From Pseudomonas californiensis (GTDB taxonomy: Bacteria; Pseudomonadota; Gammaproteobacteria; Pseudomonadales; Pseudomonadaceae), in NCBI RefSeq assembly GCF_021147775.1, contig NZ_JAGTPK010000027.1, positions 1-64,000 on the forward strand: DNA of 64,000 bases, written 5' to 3'. Each line of letters starts with the position of its first letter. The first letter of the stretch is position 1. The translations under genes were made by a program, and so were the position numbers. Shown piece by piece: positions 61,621-64,000 of the stretch. The notes under the pieces were generated by a model. The model was not told the origin of the DNA, searched no databases, and saw nothing but the letters and a program-made list of their open reading frames with translations.

Positions 61621-62958
61621 GTGAGAAAAAGGCTCGCGTGCCTGTCAATGATTCTGATCTCTGCATTGACTCCGACAGCGTCCCAGGCTCAAACCGGTGA
61701 GAGGTGGGTCGCTGCCTGGATGGGCGCAGTTCAAGGGCCTTACCCAATAGGTAACCCCTCCGCGCAGCCAGACCTGAGCCTCGCTTTCCCGGTGCCTGAG
61801 CAAGGTGCGCAGGATCAGACCTTTCGCTTGATGGTGCGACCGGACATTTGGGGGACGCACGTGCGGATACGTCTGTCCAATGTGCTGGGCACCCGGCCTG
61901 TCACGTTTGATGGTGTTTACGCGGGGTTGCAGCAAGGTAGCTCAGCCGTGTTGCAGGGCACCAATCAGCCGGTTTCCTTCTCCGGAAAGTCGAGCGTTGA
62001 TATTCCGGCAGGAGCGTCAGCCTGGAGTGATCCTGTGGCACTGCCCTTTGTGCAGGACAAAGACGCCTCATTACTTGTCGGGCGCAGGCTGGCGGTGAGT
62101 TTTCATATCAATGGTCAGAGCGGGCCGATGACATGGCACGCCAAAGCACTCAATACCTCTTATATAAGCCGGCCCGGAGCAGGCTCTGTCGGCCGATCCG
62201 AGGCCGAGGAGGCTTTCCCTTTCAGCACGACTTCCACTTACTTTCTGGATGCGGTGGACATGATGGCGCCAGAAGACACCAAAGTAGTGGTTGCCTTTGG
62301 AGATTCAATCACTGACGGAACCGGTACAACGTTAAATGGCGATGATCGCTGGCCAGACGTCCTGTCGAGAAAACTACATGCTGTTTATGGAAACAAGGTA
62401 TCGGTTGTCAACGCAGGCATTGGCGGCAACCAGGTTGTTGGCCCAAGCAGCTATTCGGCACAGACGCCGTTCCCTGGTGGGCCTTCTGCGCAAATGCGCG
62501 TTGAAAGAGATTTGATAGGCGTATCCGGCGTCACCAGCATTATCTGGATGGAAGGAATCAATGATTTCAGCAAGAACGCCAATGCTTCCGTCGACGCGGT
62601 GAAGCAGGGAATGAAGGATGTTGTTGGCCGAACAAGGTCTCAGCTTCCGGATGTCAGAATCATTGGAGCAACCCTTACGACAGCCCTCGGAAGTACCAGT
62701 GCTGCACACGGTCACGCCGAGCAGAACTCAAAGCGGGAAGAGTTGAATCATTTCATCCGTACTTCGGGCCTTTTCGATGATGTAGTGGATTTCGATGCGG
62801 CGACACTTGACCCTGCAACAGGCGGCATGAAGAAGGAATACGTAGCGGACAGCACAACAGGTGGGCCCGGCGACAGATTGCATCCCAATAGAGCCGGCTA
62901 TCAGGCGATGGCCGAAAAAATAGACGTTTCGCACCTGTTCAAGCCCAAGGCGAACTGA
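61621..62958 (+). CDS. secreted SGNH/GDSL-type hydrolase
   Basis: 445 residues, start GTG 61621 (GAGGA upstream). Signal peptide LACLSMILISALTPTASQA. An N-terminal beta-domain (about 30-215) precedes an SGNH hydrolase domain: block I VVAFGDSITDGTGTT (Ser nucleophile), block II NAGIGGNQV, block III region IIWMEGINDFSK (GxND) and block V GDRLHPNRAGY (D-x-x-H). The family includes esterases and rhamnogalacturonan acetylesterases. Given a plant-associated host, polysaccharide deacetylation or an esterase role is possible. Confidence 0.9.
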   Translation: MRKRLACLSMILISALTPTASQAQTGERWVAAWMGAVQGPYPIGNPSAQPDLSLAFPVPEQGAQDQTFRLMVRPDIWGTHVRIRLSNVLGTRPVTFDGVYAGLQQGSSAVLQGTNQPVSFSGKSSVDIPAGASAWSDPVALPFVQDKDASLLVGRRLAVSFHINGQSGPMTWHAKALNTSYISRPGAGSVGRSEAEEAFPFSTTSTYFLDAVDMMAPEDTKVVVAFGDSITDGTGTTLNGDDRWPDVLSRKLHAVYGNKVSVVNAGIGGNQVVGPSSYSAQTPFPGGPSAQMRVERDLIGVSGVTSIIWMEGINDFSKNANASVDAVKQGMKDVVGRTRSQLPDVRIIGATLTTALGSTSAAHGHAEQNSKREELNHFIRTSGLFDDVVDFDAATLDPATGGMKKEYVADSTTGGPGDRLHPNRAGYQAMAEKIDVSHLFKPKAN

Positions 62959-63240
62959 GTCCTGATTGTGACCAGGACGTTCATTCGGCTGCTGGCGCGC
63001 CAGTAGCCGATACGCTGTCGCCAAACATGTTTTGATCGCGAGTCAGAAGCTTGCCGATAATCCTAGAGCATCAGTTTTACTTTCTGCTCTATCGGTCAGG
63101 TAGTTGAAGTCCCTGGTAGTCCAGCCTTGTGTCCTGGAGAGCTGAAGCGTGCAGAACAGAGGATAACGAAACGCCTCGATTCAAGCTCAAGCCACGGTCA
63201 GCGCCTCCAACTCCTGCGGTAACGGGTATCGATCACATGG
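62959..63240. other. intergenic stretch
   Basis: 282 bases between convergent genes; I see no gene, no terminator and no repeat. Confidence 0.35.
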
Positions 63241-64000
63241 TTATGATGCCCGGTTACTCGCAAGCGGAATCCATACATCCACATACCCTTTACCTTGGGC
63301 CGGTTCGAAATCGGAACTGTATTGCTCGAACTCAGGGGCGTCGGCAAGCTCGTAACCGGATCCAGGCAGCCAGTGATTGAAGAGGGTAAAAAACGTCTGA
63401 TGAATTTTCGAGATATGGCCCAGGTGCCGGAACACAGCATAGTTTTGCTGCGGCACTTTGAAGTACCTGAAAGCGGGTGGCAGATCGTCGACGCAGGAGA
63501 CCTCGGTGCCGGCAATATACTCAAAGCTGCCATCCTCTGCAGGATGACAGCACAGCCCATAGGTACAGCTGCCTACTTGAAAGGGTACTTGCCCGATGTA
63601 AGGTGCGAACGCTTGCCACAAGCTGACGATGCCTTCGTTTTTATCAATGGTAAAACGATTCCCCTTACCGGCAATTAAAAACTCGGGTCTGGTTTCAAAG
63701 CGCGGTTCCGAGAGTGTAATCAGCTTCATTTCTTTCATGCGTAAAGGCTCCACCAACGAGAGAAGTTCGTCCTCATGCCCACGAACCTGCCTGGGAGTGA
63801 ACCCAAACTGATCGCAGAAGGCACGCGTAAAGGCTTCATGGGAGCTGTAGCCAGCGTCCAACGCAACTTTCAGAATGTCCGGTGCTCCATGCCGCAAGGT
63901 CAGTGCAGCCTGGCTCAACCGCCTCGCCCGGATGTAGCGCATGACCGACCAACCCGTTGACAGCGCAAACAAGCGGGCAAGAGCAAAAGGAGAGATGTTG
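63241..64000 (-). CDS. AraC/GyrI-like regulator, 5' end outside the window
   Basis: At least 252 residues; the frame is open through base 64000. The N-terminal part contains an AraC-type helix-turn-helix: ISPFALARLFALSTGWSVMRYIRARRL, followed by DILKVALDAGYSSHEAFTRAFCDQFGFTPRQVRG. The C-terminal two-thirds form a GyrI-like effector-binding domain (RFETRPEFLIAGKGNRFTIDKNEGIVSLWQAF, then VYAVFRHLGHISKIHQTFFTLFNHWLP-type core and DVWIPL). The combination resembles Rob and MarA-type regulators of multidrug resistance. Confidence 0.87.
   Translation of the reverse strand, partial: NISPFALARLFALSTGWSVMRYIRARRLSQAALTLRHGAPDILKVALDAGYSSHEAFTRAFCDQFGFTPRQVRGHEDELLSLVEPLRMKEMKLITLSEPRFETRPEFLIAGKGNRFTIDKNEGIVSLWQAFAPYIGQVPFQVGSCTYGLCCHPAEDGSFEYIAGTEVSCVDDLPPAFRYFKVPQQNYAVFRHLGHISKIHQTFFTLFNHWLPGSGYELADAPEFEQYSSDFEPAQGKGYVDVWIPLASNRAS

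Noticed and set aside
1..64000. CRISPR arrays, tRNA or rRNA genes, prophage modules
   Set aside because: I saw no regularly spaced repeats, no cloverleaf-like tRNA sequences and no phage structural genes when reading the window.

Overview
This window looks like a chromosomal stretch of a plant-associated Pseudomonas, almost certainly the P. syringae complex. The base composition is moderately GC-rich. The clearest marker is a complete HopZ1-type type III effector gene with its own hrp box. Around it lies a set of typical pseudomonad genes: regulators of the LacI, LysR, AraC, GntR, TetR and ArsR families, LysE/MATE/MFS exporters, ABC uptake systems and katG. I see no tRNA, rRNA, CRISPR array or phage module.

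Bases 1-5500 are a mobile, decaying segment. Three IS66-family copies or remnants (1-191, about 1033-1472, and 2744-5007) surround hopZ1 (1571-2674). The left remnant ends about 34 bases before the hrp box, and the right copy begins 69 bases after the hopZ1 stop. The right copy's far end (5007) truncates a NADAR-domain gene. Bases 5600-8250 hold a LacI-type regulator and an L-talarate/galactarate-dehydratase-like enolase-superfamily gene preceded by two copies of a perfect palindrome that look like operators. A truncated two-partner-secretion TpsB gene follows (8436-9713).

Bases 9900-22300 are mostly single metabolic or regulatory genes: a TrmK-like methyltransferase, an esterase, an ArsR/MFS pair, an AraC/aldo-keto reductase pair, a LysR/LysE pair, a solitary amino-acid binding protein and a CpdA-like phosphodiesterase. 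Bases 22321-26316 hold a four-gene operon, kaiC-kaiB-kaiB-hybrid histidine kinase, with every junction overlapping by four bases. A second KaiC-like gene coupled to a lone receiver domain lies at 52500-54325. There is no kaiA, so these are non-cyanobacterial Kai-type signalling modules.

Bases 26686-29269 hold a membrane protein (with a diverged paralogue at 44744-45637), a SuFu-domain protein and a SUKH/SMI1-KNR4 protein. The last two belong to families known as immunity proteins of polymorphic toxins, but no toxin is visible. After an AT-rich non-coding stretch come a small secreted protein and a 901-residue GH3 beta-glucosidase with a PA14 domain, then a MATE/TetR pair.

Bases 35343-43506 form a nine-gene operon for uptake and hydrolysis of a nitrogen-rich amide: a BMP-family binding protein, two permeases and an ATPase, a formamidase-like amidase, two isochorismatase-fold hydrolases (one matching biuret hydrolase residue for residue at the catalytic triad), an AtzH-like protein and a GntR regulator. 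A sigma-54-like promoter and a GntR-type palindrome precede it.

The remainder includes tspO, a TDT/SLAC1-like transporter with a divergent LysR, azlCD, an HPP-CBS membrane protein, a soluble double-PAS chemoreceptor, an AraC/ycaC pair, katG, a secreted SGNH hydrolase, and an AraC/GyrI-like regulator that runs off the window end.
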